From NCBI GenBank assembly GCA_001776545.1, contig MFBZ01000005.1, forward strand, positions 1 to 43,339: 43,339 nucleotides of DNA, written 5' to 3'. This DNA is from Candidatus Curtissbacteria bacterium RIFCSPLOWO2_12_FULL_41_16 (GTDB lineage: Bacteria; Patescibacteriota; Microgenomatia; Curtissbacterales; GWA2-41-24). A model generated the notes under the pieces. It did no database searches. It was not told the DNA's origin and worked only from the letters and a program-made list of their open reading frames with translations. A program made the translations under genes and the position numbers. Shown here one piece after another: positions 41,922 through 43,339 of the stretch. Position 1 is the stretch's first letter, and each line of letters opens with the position of its first letter.

Positions 41922-41977
41922 ATGCGAATGAAAACGAATATTTTAGATCTGTTAGGACCATCTGCATAAATTAGTAG
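41922..41977. repeat. 57-nt palindromic repeat, copy E2 (inside 23S)
   Basis: ATGCGAATGAAAACGAATA and CATCTGCATAAATTAGTAG form the arms, more diverged than E1 but of the same length and layout. Confidence 0.6.
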
Positions 41978-42729
41978 TCGCCTGCTGTGCAGGCGATCGG
42001 TAGGGGAGCGTTTGCATCAGCTGTGAAGCCCTTCCGAGAGGTCAGGGTGGAGCGATGCGAAGTGAGAATGCCGGTATGAGTAGCGAAAGTCCCGTGAGAA
42101 TCGGGACCGCCGTATGTCCAAGGTTTCCTACGCAACGTTCGTCGACGTAGGGTTAGTCGGTCCTAAGGCGAGGCCAGAAGGCGTAGTCGATGGACAAGCC
42201 GTTAATATTCGGCTACTTTGGCAAAATCGTTAGGAGTAAAGGGAAGACGGAGATGGAATGCTTCTAGGTCGAAATGATACGGCCTCTAAAAAGCGAGAAA
42301 GTGAGATGTGGAAAATCCCTTTTCATGATTATTCGAGCTTTGATGGCTAGTTACCGCAAGGTGGCAAGGGAAGTAGTTTTAACTTCCAAGAAATTTTCTC
42401 GTTACCAGATTTTGTCAAAACCGTACCTAAACCGACACAGGTGGACTGGTATTAGAGTACTAAGGCGAGCGGAAGAACCTTCCTTAAGGAACTCGGCAAT
42501 ATAACTGGACGTACCTTTGGTAGATGTCCTCCCCCGATTTAATCGGGGGCGCAGTTAACGACGCCAAGCGACTGTTTAACAAAAACACAGGTCTCTGCAA
42601 AGTCGAAAGACGAAGTATAGGGGCTGACGCCTGCCCAGTGCTCGTAGGTCAACTATTTTGGGTGACCCCGCTTAGCGGGGAAGCTCGAGATATAAGCCCG
42701 AGTGAACGGCAGCAGTAACTATAACTGTT

Positions 42730-42779
<50 letters not shown>

Positions 42780-42854
42780 TGAACGACTTGGCGACTGTCT
42801 TAAAGAAGGATCCGGCGAAATTGCAATGGCTGTGAAGATGCGGCCAACTTACAC

Positions 42855-42885
<31 letters not shown>

Positions 42886-42932
42886 CAACTTGACATTGTT
42901 TCAATTATTGGGATTGTATAGGATAGGTGGGA

Positions 42933-42993
42933 CCCCGCCCTTTCTGTGTTTAATTGACAGAAATGGTTTAAATTGAGCCCGGAAAGGGCGGGG
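42933..42993 (+). other. 23S extension at helix 63
   Basis: CCCCGCCCTTTC (42933-42944) and GAAAGGGCGGGG (42982-42993) form a perfect 12-bp stem just after GGATAGGTGGGA. The hairpin is longer than in E. coli. This helix is a known variable site. Confidence 0.6.
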
Positions 42994-43063
42994 GACAGTG
43001 TAATACCACTCTTCTTGACAGTTGGAACTTACTGTTTGTCCTAGCAAAAAAACGGGAGACAGG

Positions 43064-43103
<40 letters not shown>

Positions 43104-43265
43104 AAAAAGGTAACGGAGGCGCACTCAAGGTCGACTCAAGTCCTACAGAAACGGACTTAGCGAGTGTAAAGGCATAAGTCGGCTTGACTGCAAGTGGTAC
43201 ATCACGAGCAGGTGCGAAAGCAGGTCTTAGTGATCCTCACGTGGCTTATGGGAGCGCGTGAGCTT

Positions 43266-43298
<33 letters not shown>

Positions 43299-43339
43299 GA
43301 TCTTCCCCAAGAGTCCATATCGACGGGAAGGTTTGGCAC

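Larger units (their letters stand above)
41818..41992 (+). other. 23S insert at helix 45 made of two dispersed repeats
   Basis: The insert splits the stem GATCGC (41812-41817)/GCGATC (41993-41998) just after the CCGAAGC block. It holds local hairpins at each edge (ATCGCATGC/GCATGCGAT and TCGCCTGC/GCAGGCGA), repeat copies E1 and E2, and between them a hairpin with a GAAA loop (ATGAGTAGTTAC/GTAATTCTCAT). Helix 45 is a classic intervening-sequence site. Confidence 0.75.

Noticed and set aside
41818-41992. Group I or II intron in the 23S gene
   Set aside because: The insert is only 175 bases, lacks an ORF and catalytic core, and is explained by two palindromes in a helix 45 loop.

Overview
The window looks like an accessory, cell-surface-building part of a Candidate Phyla Radiation (Patescibacteria) genome, most like the Microgenomates. 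This is inferred, not proven, from the mix of genes, the standard stop use of TGA, tightly overlapping genes with few Shine-Dalgarno sites, many small palindromic repeats, and a 23S rRNA with large extra segments. There are three regions.

Region 1 (1-6060) is a surface-protein sorting locus. A 1053-codon ORF, open at the left edge, starts with what looks like the C-terminus of a GT2 membrane glycosyltransferase. It continues in frame through a palindrome-rich linker and a new membrane segment into seven four-cysteine repeats, a glycine-rich domain and a VPEY-type sorting tail. An intact exosortase/archaeosortase-like gene (Cys-Arg-His) overlaps its stop codon. Downstream lie remnants of two more exosortase copies. 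The first is interrupted by a DUF3800 gene and sits beside a GxxExxY remnant. The second is preceded by a HepT/MntA toxin-antitoxin pair. CTGATT-type repeats lie at the junctions.

Region 2 (6066-39538) is a large glycan locus. It encodes GT-C-like and PTPS-related membrane proteins, about seven GT2 and five GT4/CgeB-like glycosyltransferases (one a double-GT4 fusion), nine class I SAM methyltransferases, and a Wzx-type flippase. It also encodes nucleotide-sugar enzymes: a GalE-like epimerase, a sugar nucleotidyltransferase, a UDP-GlcNAc 4,6-dehydratase-like SDR, a cupin and a hexapeptide acyltransferase. Strand blocks are + (6066-15423), - (15439-21508), + (21610-22650), - (22629-31272), + (31338-32730), - (32759-39538). 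Within blocks most genes overlap by a few bases (ATGA, GTGA, TTGA), which points to translational coupling. Together they would build, modify and export a methylated, amino-sugar-containing surface polysaccharide or glycoprotein glycan.

Region 3 (39532-43339) is a consensus sigma70-type promoter, tRNA-Ala(TGC) and the 5' four fifths of a 23S rRNA gene, cut by the window end near E. coli position 2498. No 16S gene lies upstream. The 23S carries extra segments near helices 9, 25, 31, 45 and 63, several closed by perfect 12-15 bp stems. The helix 45 insert is built of two copies of a 57-nt palindromic repeat that also occurs twice between tRNA and 23S and twice around glycosyltransferase genes at 38.4 kb. 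Other palindromes are inserted in frame inside coding genes, resembling Rickettsia palindromic elements in behaviour.
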